Below, piece by piece: positions 23,422 through 31,335 of a DNA stretch of 32,070 nt (its first letter is position 1; every line of letters begins with the position of its first letter). The stretch is taken from contig CALXFF010000024.1 in assembly GCA_944387525.1 (NCBI GenBank), forward strand, positions 1 through 32,070. The letters are read 5' to 3'. The stretch comes from an uncultured Clostridia bacterium. Its GTDB lineage: Bacteria > Bacillota > Clostridia > TANB77 > CAG-508. The translations under genes were made by a program, and so were the position numbers. Below the pieces are notes generated by a model. That model saw only the letters and a list, made by a program, of their open reading frames with translations, was not told where the DNA came from and ran no database searches.

Positions 23422-26397
23422 GTGAGCGAGGAAAAAAATCAAAAAAACACTACCAATACTCAAGCAAATGAAAAAGTTGAAACTATATTAGAAACTGGAA
23501 ATACAAGAGAAACTAAGGAAAGAAATAGAAAAGGTAAAAGTAAAACAAGAATGTTATTAGTATTACTTTTTATTGCTATATTTGCAGTAATCAGTTACAT
23601 ACAATTACGTGGAAGTTACTTAGAATATCAAGAATTAGGAGAACAATATATACAAATTTTCTATACAAACCTAATTTATAAATATACAATAATGGCAATA
23701 AACTTTGTAATAGTATATTTCATAATTTACATGACAAACAGAGGAATCAAAAAAGGATTAAAACCTTTTTTTGAAAAAGAAAACAAAAAGATGCCAAAAT
23801 TACCAAATAAATCATTAGCGTTAGTAATTTCTGCAATTGTAAGTATAATAGCTTCAGCAGTATTAATGCAAAAAATAATGCTAGTAATAAATAGCACATC
23901 ATTTGGAATACAAGATCCAATATTTAACTTAGATATTTCATATTATATGTTTATAAAACCAATAATCGATACAATTCTAATATACTTTACATCATTTGTA
24001 GTAGGCTTAACATTATACATGGCTTTATATCATGTTATAGTATTTAATATGTACTTTGATGGAATAGACGGAAAAATGTTTAAGAAAAGTCTATTTATGA
24101 AAAAGTTACTTAGAAATATAATGCTACTTGCAGTAGGAATAGCATTAATGACAATAGTGAATACGCAAAATATAATGCAAGGAAAAATTTTAACAGTAAA
24201 TGATGATATAGATATAGTAGGTGCAGGAATAACAGAATCTACAATAAAATTATGGGGATATGTAATATTTGCATTTATCATAGTAATATTTGTATATAGA
24301 GCATTAAAAGCATTTAAAGCAGAAAAAACAAGTAAAGTATTAAAAAATTTAGCAGTAATACCAGGATATCTAGTTGTATTATTTTTAGCAATGGTAGTAT
24401 TTGATTTAATATTTGTAAACACTAATGAACTAGATAAAGAAAAAAATTATATTGCTGAAAATATAGAAAACACAAAAAGTGCATATAATATTGAAATAGA
24501 AGAAAAAAATCTTGAAAATTCAGGAACAGTAACAGAAGAAGAAGTAGAAGAAAATCAAAATATAATAAACAATATTCCAATAATCACTCAAGATGCAGTA
24601 TTAAAAACAGTACAAGATAACCAAACAGAAACAGGATATTTCTCATATAGAAATGCAAACCTTGCAAATTATGAAATAAATGGACAGCTACAGACAGTAT
24701 ATATAGCACCAAGAGAAATTACAAGTTCAGGAAGAACATATTCAAACAAAACATATGAATATACACATGGAATGGGGCTAATCATAGCTTCAGCGTCACA
24801 AAGTACAGAAACAGGAAATGTACAATATGTTCAAAAAGAAATTTCAGGTAGTGATGAAACAATAAATATATCTGAACCACGTATATATTTTGGATTAGAA
24901 ACTAATGATATAATTGCAACAAATGCAAAAAATATACAAGAATATGACTATACAGATGTTGATGGAACAGACCATACATCAACATATAATGGACAAGCTG
25001 GATTACAATTAAACTTTTTAGATAGATTAGTATTAGGAATCACAAAAGGAGATTTAAATTTAGCATTCTCAAATGAAATAAGTGATGATAGTAAAATATT
25101 AATAAACAGACAAATAATTGCAAGAGCAAAAAAAGCATTACCATATCTAATATATGATGAAAATCCATATACAGTAGTAACAGATGATGGTAGAATAGTT
25201 TGGGTAATAGACGCATACACAGTATCAAGCAGTTATCCATATTCACAATATACAACAATTGAGCATGATGGAATCCACGAAAATATAAATTACATTAGAA
25301 ATTCAGTAAAAGTATTAGTAGATGCATATGACGGAACAATTTCATTCTATATAACAGATAGGACAGACCCAATTGCAATGGCATACAGAAATATCTATCC
25401 AACACTATTTGTAGATTTAGAAGAAGAAATACCACAAGACATACAAGAACATTTAGTATATCCACAATTCTTATATGATGTACAAGCAGAAGTTTTAAAA
25501 GTATATCATAATGTAAAACCAGATGTATTATATAGAGCAGACGACTTATGGGATATAGCAAAATACAATAGTGTAAGAAATACAAGATCAACAGGAACAT
25601 ATATGGATTCATATTACACAATGGTAAATGATGATGGAAATGAAGAATTAGGACTAATTCAAGTTTATACACCAGATGAAAAACAAAATATAATTTCATA
25701 TTTAGTAGGAACAACAGATGGAAGTTCAAATAAATTAAAATTATATAAATTCTCAGCAGATAGTAATATAGTTGGACCAATGCAATTAGACCAACAAATA
25801 GAAGAAGATGAAGCAATTTCTGCAGAATTAGAATCACTTAACACAACAGGAACAAGATTAACAAAGCAAATGATAATTGTTCCAATAAACAATACTTTAC
25901 TATATGTAGAACCAATTTATCAAACAATGTTAAATGAATCAGAAATACCACTACTTAAAAAAGTTGTAGTAGCATCTGGAAACAAAGTGGCAATAGGAGA
26001 CACATTATCTAAAGCATTACAAAATCTACTTTCACAATATGCTGTTGATATAGAAGTAGAAAATACTGAAGATATAGAAGGACTAATAGATGCAATTATA
26101 AAAGCAAATGATAATTTAACAGAATCAAATAACAGTAATGATTGGGAATTAATGGGTAGTGATTTGAAAAGATTACAAGAATTAATTAATTCATTAGAAG
26201 AATTAAAAGCAGAAGAGGACCAAAAACAAAAAGAACTAAATAGCACAACAGATAATAATGCTGATAATCTAGGAGAAAATAATAGTACATCATTAGAAAA
26301 TACTACAATAGAGAATAACGGAAATCAAAATACAACATCTACAAATAGTGGAAGTTTAAGTGAAACAATAAATAATTTTATAAATGGTAATGAATAA
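23422..26397 (+). CDS. UPF0182-family large membrane protein
   Basis: 991 residues from a GTG start with GAGGAGG upstream. A polar N-terminus of ~40 residues is followed by about seven membrane helices up to residue ~345. A large extracytoplasmic domain follows, and a Asn/Ser/Thr-rich disordered tail after ~930. The segment FGIQDPIFNLDISYYMFIKPI matches the UPF0182 hallmark (DPXFXXDXXFYXF). Later RNIYPTLF, YPQFLYDVQAEVLKVYH and LFVxxNTLLYVEPIYQ-like blocks also fit. The family is widespread in clostridia and actinobacteria with no established function. Its length (about 900-1000) is normal. Confidence 0.9.
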   Translation: MSEEKNQKNTTNTQANEKVETILETGNTRETKERNRKGKSKTRMLLVLLFIAIFAVISYIQLRGSYLEYQELGEQYIQIFYTNLIYKYTIMAINFVIVYFIIYMTNRGIKKGLKPFFEKENKKMPKLPNKSLALVISAIVSIIASAVLMQKIMLVINSTSFGIQDPIFNLDISYYMFIKPIIDTILIYFTSFVVGLTLYMALYHVIVFNMYFDGIDGKMFKKSLFMKKLLRNIMLLAVGIALMTIVNTQNIMQGKILTVNDDIDIVGAGITESTIKLWGYVIFAFIIVIFVYRALKAFKAEKTSKVLKNLAVIPGYLVVLFLAMVVFDLIFVNTNELDKEKNYIAENIENTKSAYNIEIEEKNLENSGTVTEEEVEENQNIINNIPIITQDAVLKTVQDNQTETGYFSYRNANLANYEINGQLQTVYIAPREITSSGRTYSNKTYEYTHGMGLIIASASQSTETGNVQYVQKEISGSDETINISEPRIYFGLETNDIIATNAKNIQEYDYTDVDGTDHTSTYNGQAGLQLNFLDRLVLGITKGDLNLAFSNEISDDSKILINRQIIARAKKALPYLIYDENPYTVVTDDGRIVWVIDAYTVSSSYPYSQYTTIEHDGIHENINYIRNSVKVLVDAYDGTISFYITDRTDPIAMAYRNIYPTLFVDLEEEIPQDIQEHLVYPQFLYDVQAEVLKVYHNVKPDVLYRADDLWDIAKYNSVRNTRSTGTYMDSYYTMVNDDGNEELGLIQVYTPDEKQNIISYLVGTTDGSSNKLKLYKFSADSNIVGPMQLDQQIEEDEAISAELESLNTTGTRLTKQMIIVPINNTLLYVEPIYQTMLNESEIPLLKKVVVASGNKVAIGDTLSKALQNLLSQYAVDIEVENTEDIEGLIDAIIKANDNLTESNNSNDWELMGSDLKRLQELINSLEELKAEEDQKQKELNSTTDNNADNLGENNSTSLENTTIENNGNQNTTSTNSGSLSETINNFINGNE

Positions 26398-26447
26398 AAA
26401 TTGCTAAAAAAACCACTATAATATAAGAAATATTAAAGGTGGTTTTT

Positions 26448-26738
26448 ATGTTTGTAAAAAAGAAAAAAATAAACTTGTTAGAACAAGCAATAAGTGAATT
26501 AAATAGAATAATGCAAGAAGGAAATTTTGTAGAACTAAGTTATTTATTAGGAAATAAAAAAGAAATGTTTATTAGAAATTTCTTTGCAGGAATTTCTAGA
26601 GGTGTAGGAATAGGAATAGGGGTAACAATAATTACTGCAGTTTTAGTTATTATTTTGCAAAAAATAGTAACATTAAATATTCCAATTATAGGAGAATACA
26701 TCGCTGATATAGTAGAAATAGTGCAAAGAAGCAGATAA
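26448..26738 (+). CDS. DUF5665-like small membrane protein
   Basis: 96 residues from ATG 26448, preferred because GTG 26439 is inside the AAAGGTGG ribosome binding site. A basic N-terminus and helical region (1-45) are followed by a glycine-rich membrane segment (FFAGISRGVGIGIGVTIITAVLVIILQKI, about 46-74). LNIPIIGEYIADIVEIVQ follows. The RNF-GI-RG-G-G-G-T pattern and the LNIP-IG ending fit DUF5665, a small clostridial family of unknown role. A hairpin with AACCAC/GTGGTT arms (26411-26444) spans the leader and includes the ribosome binding site in its right arm. Confidence 0.75.
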   Translation: MFVKKKKINLLEQAISELNRIMQEGNFVELSYLLGNKKEMFIRNFFAGISRGVGIGIGVTIITAVLVIILQKIVTLNIPIIGEYIADIVEIVQRSR

Positions 26739-26795
26739 CAGGGATTAGGGGACGGTCCTAAAAATCCCTGATTTTAGGGATTTAGGGACGGACCT
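26738..26795 (+). repeat. interspersed repeat family A, copy 3 (58 bp)
   Basis: It is identical to 8951-9008 over all 58 bases. It begins on the last base of the TAA stop of the DUF5665-like gene and lies between that gene and the convergent tyrS, where it could act as part of a terminator. Confidence 0.9.
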
Positions 26796-26808
26796 TTAAG
26801 AATAAAAA

Positions 26809-26842
26809 ACAGGGATTTTTAATCCTATCAATTAATCCCTGT
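26809..26842 (-). terminator. tyrS terminator overlapping its stop codon
   Basis: On the minus strand ACAGGGATT pairs with AATCCCTGT across a short loop, then a T-rich run (TTTTTATTCTT). The left arm is made from the last tyrS codons (AAC AGG GAT TAA), and the arms share ACAGGGATTA with repeat family A. Confidence 0.75.
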
Positions 26843-28049
26843 TTAATTTATAAAATACTTTTTTACCTTTTTTCAAAATAGCATAACCATCTTTAAAATC
26901 ATTGTCTGACAATTTATAATTTACATCAGAAATTTTCTCATCATTTAAAGAGATTCCACCTTGAGTAATCAAAGTTCTAGCTTGACCTTTAGAAGGTGCA
27001 ATACCTGTTAGAATAATAGCATCTAATAAAGAAATATCTGAACTCTCAAGATTTACAGTTGGCATATTATCTAAGCTACCTTGACCACTAAATAATGCAT
27101 TTGATGCTTCTTCAGCTTTTTTAGCTTCTTCTTCACCATGAATTAATTTAGTAATTTCAAAAGCAGCAACTTTTTTAGCCTCATTTATTCTTTCATCTTT
27201 ATAAGCAGTTAATTCTTTGATTTTTTCAACTGGTAAAAATGTAAGCATTTTTAAAACAGTTTCAACACTATCATCTTCAATATTTCTCCAATATTGATAA
27301 AATTCATAAGGTGAAGTTTTTTCAGGACTTAGCCATAAAGCACCTTTTTCAGTTTTACCCATTTTTTTACCTTCTTTAGTTGTAAGAAGCTTAAATGTTA
27401 AACCATAAGAGTCATCTTTTCCAATTTTTCTAATTAAATCAACTCCACCGATGATATTAGACCATTGATCATTTCCACCCATTTGTAATTTGCATCCATA
27501 AGTTTCATACAAATGAAGAAAATCATATGATTGCATTAACATATAGCTCATTTCAAAAAATGTTAAACCAGTTTCCATTCTTTGTTTATAACATTCTGCA
27601 GCTAGCATTTTATTAACTGAAAATAAGCTACCAATTTCACGTACAAATTCAACAAATTTTAAATCTAATAACCAATCAGCATTATTAACTATAATTGCTC
27701 CATTATCACCATCAAAACTAACAAATTTTTCAACTTGTTTTTTGATACATTCAACATTGTGATTAATTTCTTCAGGTGATAACATTTTTCTCATATCATT
27801 TTTAAATGAAGGATCACCAATAAAAGCAGTTGCTCCACCAACCAATATGATAGGTTTATGACCGCATTTTTGCATATGACTTGCAACCATTAGTGAAACA
27901 AAGTGACCTACATGTAAGCTATCTGCTGTTGGGTCTATTCCTATATAAAAAGGAACTGTTTCTTTGCTAAATAATTCCTTCATTTCTTGAGGATGAGTCA
28001 TTTGCTCAATATATCCTCTTTCTTCTAATATATTAAAAACATTTTCCAT
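26832..28049 (-). CDS. tyrS: tyrosyl-tRNA synthetase
   Basis: 405 residues from the ATG at 28049. A longer frame to 28094 overlaps the upstream gene and has no ribosome binding site, while AAGGA is spaced for this ATG. It is a class I synthetase: HVGH (HIGH motif) at 46-49, the Tyr-binding QSYDFLHLY and GGNDQW, and KMGKT (KMSKS equivalent) at 229-233. A C-terminal S4-like RNA-binding domain (about 340-400) ends the protein. It charges tRNA-Tyr. Unlike most clostridial tyrS genes, no T-box leader (no AGGGTGGNACCGCG-like T-box sequence) is visible upstream. The preceding zinc-ribbon gene is 25 bp away and probably cotranscribed. Confidence 0.97.
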   Translation of the reverse strand: MENVFNILEERGYIEQMTHPQEMKELFSKETVPFYIGIDPTADSLHVGHFVSLMVASHMQKCGHKPIILVGGATAFIGDPSFKNDMRKMLSPEEINHNVECIKKQVEKFVSFDGDNGAIIVNNADWLLDLKFVEFVREIGSLFSVNKMLAAECYKQRMETGLTFFEMSYMLMQSYDFLHLYETYGCKLQMGGNDQWSNIIGGVDLIRKIGKDDSYGLTFKLLTTKEGKKMGKTEKGALWLSPEKTSPYEFYQYWRNIEDDSVETVLKMLTFLPVEKIKELTAYKDERINEAKKVAAFEITKLIHGEEEAKKAEEASNALFSGQGSLDNMPTVNLESSDISLLDAIILTGIAPSKGQARTLITQGGISLNDEKISDVNYKLSDNDFKDGYAILKKGKKVFYKLNRD

Positions 28050-28074
28050 CAAATTCATTCCTTCCGTCTTTAAA

Positions 28075-28347
28075 TTATAACATTGTTTTAGCATTTAAAT
28101 TTTTTTGATTACCATTAAAACTATTTTGTAAATTTTGGATTTCTTGATAACCTAAATATCGATTTAAGTTTTTTACTGAAATACCAGTTTCTCCAGAAAT
28201 AGTATCTAAAGATTGTTCAAATCCATTTTCTGTAACATATTGTTTGAATGTAGAAAATTCCAAACCATCTTTTCGACTACATTTAGGACATACATTCCCT
28301 TCTGATACATAAAAACTCCCACATCTACTACATCTGTTTAATTCCAT
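28075..28347 (-). CDS. small zinc-ribbon protein with helical HTH-like tail
   Basis: 90 residues from the ATG at 28347 (GGAGG 8 nt upstream). A TTG ten codons earlier has no such site. A four-cysteine zinc ribbon is at C6-C9 and C20-C23 (CSRC, CPKC). Then a helical region with TISGETGISVKNLNRYLGYQEI follows, which resembles a MerR/YvyF-like HTH. The architecture is like the flagellar-operon protein YvyF (TIGR03826), but no flagellar genes are nearby. Position before tyrS suggests one transcript. The role is unknown and is possibly regulatory. Confidence 0.7.
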   Translation of the reverse strand: MELNRCSRCGSFYVSEGNVCPKCSRKDGLEFSTFKQYVTENGFEQSLDTISGETGISVKNLNRYLGYQEIQNLQNSFNGNQKNLNAKTML

Positions 28348-28397
28348 AACCTTTTCCTCCATTTCATCTTTAGACAAATTCTTTTAAAATCTACTGT

Positions 28398-28420
28398 ATT
28401 TTATCATAGATTTTTAGAAA
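28398..28420 (-). promoter_or_regulatory. promoter of the zinc-ribbon/tyrS operon
   Basis: Minus strand: extended -10 TGATAAAAT (TAAAAT at 28403-28398), with a TTTAAA -35-like hexamer 17 bp upstream. Confidence 0.5.
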
Positions 28421-28522
28421 TTTAAAGGGTTTTTTGGAATTAATTTAAGTAAAAGAGATTGAAAGAAATAATTCTGCTTGAAATCTTATATTAAGTTTGT
28501 TGCCAAAGTAAAAAATAAATTA

Positions 28523-28551
28523 GAAAGTGTACCTTATTAAAGCACACTTTC
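28523..28551 (-). terminator. terminator downstream of the 53-residue ORF
   Basis: GAAAGTGT and ACACTTTC pair. On the minus strand a T-rich run (TTTATTTTTT) follows a few bases later. The hairpin lies 29 bp after the small ORF stop. Confidence 0.65.
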
Positions 28552-28579
28552 AATACTCATTCTATAATCATTTGCAATT

Positions 28580-28741
28580 CTAGAATGTGGTTTTTGTCTG
28601 GTTTTGGTGGGCGTGAAGAAAAAAATCACGCTCTTTCTTTAATCTTTTGACTGCAAGCTCTCTGGTCTCACAGTATGCCTTGATAGAACCAGACCGTTCA
28701 TCGTCAGTTGTCCATACTACATAAAAAGTTTTTGTCTTCAT
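28580..28741 (-). CDS. small ORF of 53 residues with a strong ribosome binding site
   Basis: ATG at 28741 with GAAGGAGG 5 nt upstream and TAG at 28580-28582. The product begins MKTKTFYVVWTTDDERSG, contains GSIKAYCETRELAVKRLKKERD, and ends HQNQTKTTF. It is basic and charged, with one Cys and no membrane segment. I do not recognise it. Codon choice (ACC, GCC, CGT, CGG, CTT) is more GC-rich than the surrounding genes, which suggests recent transfer or a mobile-element origin. It has its own terminator. Confidence 0.6.
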   Translation of the reverse strand: MKTKTFYVVWTTDDERSGSIKAYCETRELAVKRLKKERDFFLHAHQNQTKTTF

Positions 28742-28832
28742 GACGACCTCCTTCTTTAAATTATAAAACTATAGGATAATATAAATATAGCACTTTTTGA
28801 AGAAAAAGTAAAGTTATACTTGTTTGAAAATT

Positions 28833-28861
28833 TTGACAACCAACAAAAAATATGCTAATAT
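28833..28861 (+). promoter_or_regulatory. sigma-A promoter of the rubrerythrin gene
   Basis: TTGACA (28833-28838), a 17-bp spacer and TAATAT (28856-28861). The reverse strand of the same -35 bases reads TTGTCA with TAACTT 17 bp on, a possible promoter for the small ORF. Confidence 0.8.
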
Positions 28862-28901
28862 ACATCTAGTTTAAAAACAAAAAATTGAAGGAGGAATAAA
28901 C

Positions 28902-29453
28902 ATGAAAGCATATGTATGTAAAGTATGTGGATACATACACTTTGGAGAAGAAGCTCCAGAAAGATGCCCACAATGTGGAGCTGGAAAAGAAGCATTTGTT
29001 GAAAGACAAGAAAGTGAAGGAGCAAAACAATACGCAGATGAACACAGAATTGGGGTTGCTCAAGGATTAGATGAAGAAATTGTAAAAGGATTAAGAGACA
29101 ATTTCAATGGAGAATGTACAGAAGTAGGAATGTACTTAGCAATGAGTAGACAAGCAGATAGAGAAGGATATCCAGAAATTGCTGAAGCATTCAAAAGATA
29201 TGCATTTGAAGAAGCAGAACATGCTGCTAAATTTGCAGAATTATTAGGAGAAATTGTATATCCAGACACAAAGAAAAATGTAATGCTAAGAGCAGAAGCA
29301 GAACACGGAGCATGTGAAGGTAAAAAGGCAATTGCAACAAGAGCAAAAGAGCTTGGATATGATGCAATCCATGACACAGTACATGAAATGTGCAAAGACG
29401 AAGCTCGTCATGGAAAAGGATTTGAAGGATTATTAAAAAGATATTTTAATTAA
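28902..29453 (+). CDS. reverse rubrerythrin (peroxide-reducing)
   Basis: A 183-residue protein with the rubredoxin domain first: C6-C9 (CKVCGY) and C22-C25 (CPQCGA) bind one iron. A four-helix ferritin-like diiron domain follows, with EXXH-type ligand motifs [10 protein letters not shown] and [12 protein letters not shown] and upstream glutamates ([21 protein letters not shown]). The order rubredoxin-then-diiron is that of clostridial reverse rubrerythrin, which reduces hydrogen peroxide (and O2) with electrons from NADH via a reductase. It fits a strict anaerobe that meets some oxygen. GGAGG lies before the ATG. It is monocistronic, between a strong promoter and a terminator. Confidence 0.95.
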   Translation: MKAYVCKVCGYIHFGEEAPERCPQCGAGKEAFVERQESEGAKQYADEHRIGVAQGLDEEIVKGLRDNFNGECTEVGMYLAMSRQADREGYPEIAEAFKRYAFEEAEHAAKFAELLGEIVYPDTKKNVMLRAEAEHGACEGKKAIATRAKELGYDAIHDTVHEMCKDEARHGKGFEGLLKRYFN

Positions 29454-29461
29454 ATCCCTAT

Positions 29462-29495
29462 AAGGGTAGGAAATGTAAAATTTTCTATCCTTTTT
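29462..29495 (+). terminator. terminator of the rubrerythrin gene
   Basis: AAGGGTAGGAAA and TTTTCTATCCTT pair (with G:T pairs) around a short loop and end in five T. Confidence 0.8.
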
Positions 29496-29567
29496 AATTT
29501 ATTTCGAAAAAGAGAAATAATTTGATAACAAGAAGAGAAAGAACTATAATTTATATAGGTGATGAAA

Positions 29568-30246
29568 ATGTTAAAAAGAGAAGTATATTTATCAAGAATT
29601 AGAGGTTTCTATGATTCTGATTTAGTCAAAATTCTTGTAGGAATAAGAAGATGTGGAAAATCAGTAATATTAAATCAGATAGTAGATGAGATAAAAGAAA
29701 AGGGAGTAGAAGAAAATCATATCATATATATAAACTTTGAATTGATTGAATATGAAGAACTACAAGACTATAAAAAATTAAATAAATATATCAAAGATAA
29801 TATTAAAGATAATAAAATGTATTACATATTCTTAGATGAAATTCAAAGAGTAGATAAATTTGAAACGGTAGTAAACTCATTAAGAGCATCTTTAAAAATA
29901 TAAGCATATTTATAACTGGTTCAAATAGTAAACTGTTATCAAATGAACTTTCAACAGTTTTATCGGGAAGATATGTATTGTTTAATATATATCCTCTAAA
30001 CTATAAAGAATTTACAGATGAAAACAATATAAAAGATCATCTTCATAGTGTATTTGACTCAATTATACTAAGAGATGTAGTAGAAAGATTAGGGCTAAAA
30101 GATATAGTTTTGTTTAATTTACTACTACAATATGTTGTTGATACAACAGGCAGAGAATTTTCAGCAGAAAATATCATAAAATATTTGAAAAGCGAAGGGA
30201 AATCAATATCTACTGAAACCTTATATGTGTATTTAGATGCATTGTG
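29568..30246 (+). pseudogene. decayed AAA ATPase of the DUF4143 type
   Basis: ATG 29568 has AGGTGAT upstream. The first part (LVKILVGIRRCGKSVIL with the Walker A GIRRCGKS, and YIFLDEIQRV as Walker B) is open to a stop at 29903. A one-base shift in TTTAAAAATA near 29895 joins it to ISIFITGSNSKLLS..SGRY and FNIYPLNYKEF, the normal continuation. After that about 80-100 residues are missing before SIILRDVVERLGLKD. The tail is then broken by the inverted-repeat element at 30247. Intact relatives are ~400-residue ATPases with a DUF4143 domain, common and often toxin/defence-linked or of unknown role. This copy is dead. Confidence 0.85.
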
Positions 30247-30347
30247 GTCGCATTGGGGACGTTTCTCATGCGACATTTTTAAATTAAAGAAATATTATTA
30301 TAAAATTTTTATAATAAATGTCGCATGAGAAACGTCCCCAATGCGAC
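30247..30347. repeat. 32-bp perfect inverted repeat element C
   Basis: Arms 30247-30278 and 30316-30347 are perfectly complementary (32 bp) around a 37-nt A/T loop that is itself nearly self-complementary. Each arm contains GTCGCAT and ATGCGAC, so it can fold on its own too, and carries GGGGACGTTTC (left arm; reversed in the right arm). It lies at the broken end of the ATPase pseudogene and next to the thioesterase stop. Confidence 0.85.
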
Positions 30348-30352
30348 ACCCG

Positions 30353-30784
30353 TTAGTCCTTGTTTTCTAAATCTCTAAATTTTTCATCAAATTCTGGTAA
30401 ATGTTTTTTCAAATTAACAGCCCTTAAATTTCTATCAGTAAAGCAATGTTTAGTTTCAGCTATAATCACAGGCTTACCAGTCTTTTTATCACATACATCA
30501 TAACCAATAGTCATACGAACACCATTATATTCTTTAACAAAAACTTTAATTTGTATTGTATCATCAAAAGTTACATGATGTTTATATTCACAATTAACAG
30601 CTAAAACTGGAATATTAATACCTTCTTTTGCAAAAGAAGAATATGGCATATCATATTGGTCAAGCCAATAGCATCTTGCTTCTTCCAAATACCTTATATA
30701 ATTAGAATGATGAACAATTCCCATTCCATCTGTTTCATAATAATTAATTTTTCTTTCATAAACAGGTTCTAATATTTCTTCCAT
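30353..30784 (-). CDS. YbgC-like acyl-CoA thioesterase (4HBT hotdog fold)
   Basis: 143 residues from the ATG at 30784. A longer frame from 30805 would begin at the transcription start and lacks a ribosome binding site, while GAAAGGA is spaced for this ATG. The 4-hydroxybenzoyl-CoA thioesterase motif YYETDGMGIVHHSNYIRYLEEAR is at 15-37, with the catalytic D19, H25/H26 and Y29. The rest (VNCEYKHHVTFDDTIQI, AETKHCF) is the typical hotdog sheet. YbgC/FadM proteins hydrolyse acyl-CoA or acyl-ACP thioesters in the cytoplasm. The substrate chain is not determined. It has its own strong promoter. Confidence 0.88.
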   Translation of the reverse strand: MEEILEPVYERKINYYETDGMGIVHHSNYIRYLEEARCYWLDQYDMPYSSFAKEGINIPVLAVNCEYKHHVTFDDTIQIKVFVKEYNGVRMTIGYDVCDKKTGKPVIIAETKHCFTDRNLRAVNLKKHLPEFDEKFRDLENKD

Positions 30785-30812
30785 AAAAAAATCGCATCCT
30801 TTCATCTAAAAT

Positions 30813-30841
30813 ATTATAAATACAAAAAAATTTTTTGTCAA
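30813..30841 (-). promoter_or_regulatory. consensus sigma-A promoter of the thioesterase gene
   Basis: Minus strand: TTGACA (30841-30836), a 17-bp spacer containing an A7T6 tract, and TATAAT (30818-30813). Both hexamers match the consensus fully. Confidence 0.85.
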
Positions 30842-30845
30842 ATAG

Positions 30846-30874
30846 TTGAAATTGTAAACATAAAGTGATACACT
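30846..30874 (+). promoter_or_regulatory. promoter of the 30933 gene
   Basis: TTGAAA (30846-30851), a 17-bp spacer and TACACT (30869-30874). It is back-to-back with the thioesterase promoter, -35 boxes 4 bp apart. Confidence 0.55.
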
Positions 30875-30932
30875 AATACTATTACTATACAAAAAGTTTC
30901 TAGATATAGAAACAAACAAGGAGGTAAATAAT

Positions 30933-31289
30933 ATGATTGAAATTGTTGGTCGGATTGAAGGAGAAGTTAGGTTAAGTGATGAGAAAACTGGAAAATTGGT
31001 GAAGATTTCAAAAGAAAGACTTGTTAAAGAAATCTCTAAAATCGAAGATTTGGCAAGACATTCTGAGGACAAAACAGAGCTAGAAATATTAAAAGCATGG
31101 ATTTTTAATATTTATGGTATTCGGTTACAAGAACAGGATGGAATAATAGAACTCTATCCTACACAAGTACAATTCGGAGGAAGAAAAACTAATATTTTTA
31201 TTAAAGATAATATCAAAGTATATAATCTTTTATGCCAAATTGTAAAAGACGAACAAAATAATCGTATTAGAAGAAGAGAAAGTATATAG
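30933..31289 (+). CDS. hypothetical protein, 118 residues
   Basis: I do not recognise this family. It is a soluble, mixed alpha/beta, charged protein with no signal peptide, membrane segment or metal motif. One Cys lies in LLCQIV near the end. The N-terminal EIVGRIEGEVRLSDEKTG could be a beta-rich domain. The C-terminus is very basic (NNRIRRRESI). AAGGAGG lies before the ATG, and it has its own promoter and a strong terminator. The group II intron lies directly behind that terminator. Codon use (CGG, CAG, CTC) is a little richer in GC than the neighbouring genes. Confidence 0.7.
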   Translation: MIEIVGRIEGEVRLSDEKTGKLVKISKERLVKEISKIEDLARHSEDKTELEILKAWIFNIYGIRLQEQDGIIELYPTQVQFGGRKTNIFIKDNIKVYNLLCQIVKDEQNNRIRRRESI

Positions 31290-31300
31290 CAATATATACG

Positions 31301-31333
31301 AAAAGGTGCTATAAAAAACATAGCACCTTTTTT
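31301..31333 (+). terminator. strong intrinsic terminator, intron insertion side
   Basis: AAAAGGTGCTA and TAGCACCTTTT pair perfectly around a 9-nt A-rich loop, followed by a T-run. The group II intron 5' end (GTGTG) begins 3 nt after it. Confidence 0.9.
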
Positions 31334-31335
31334 AG

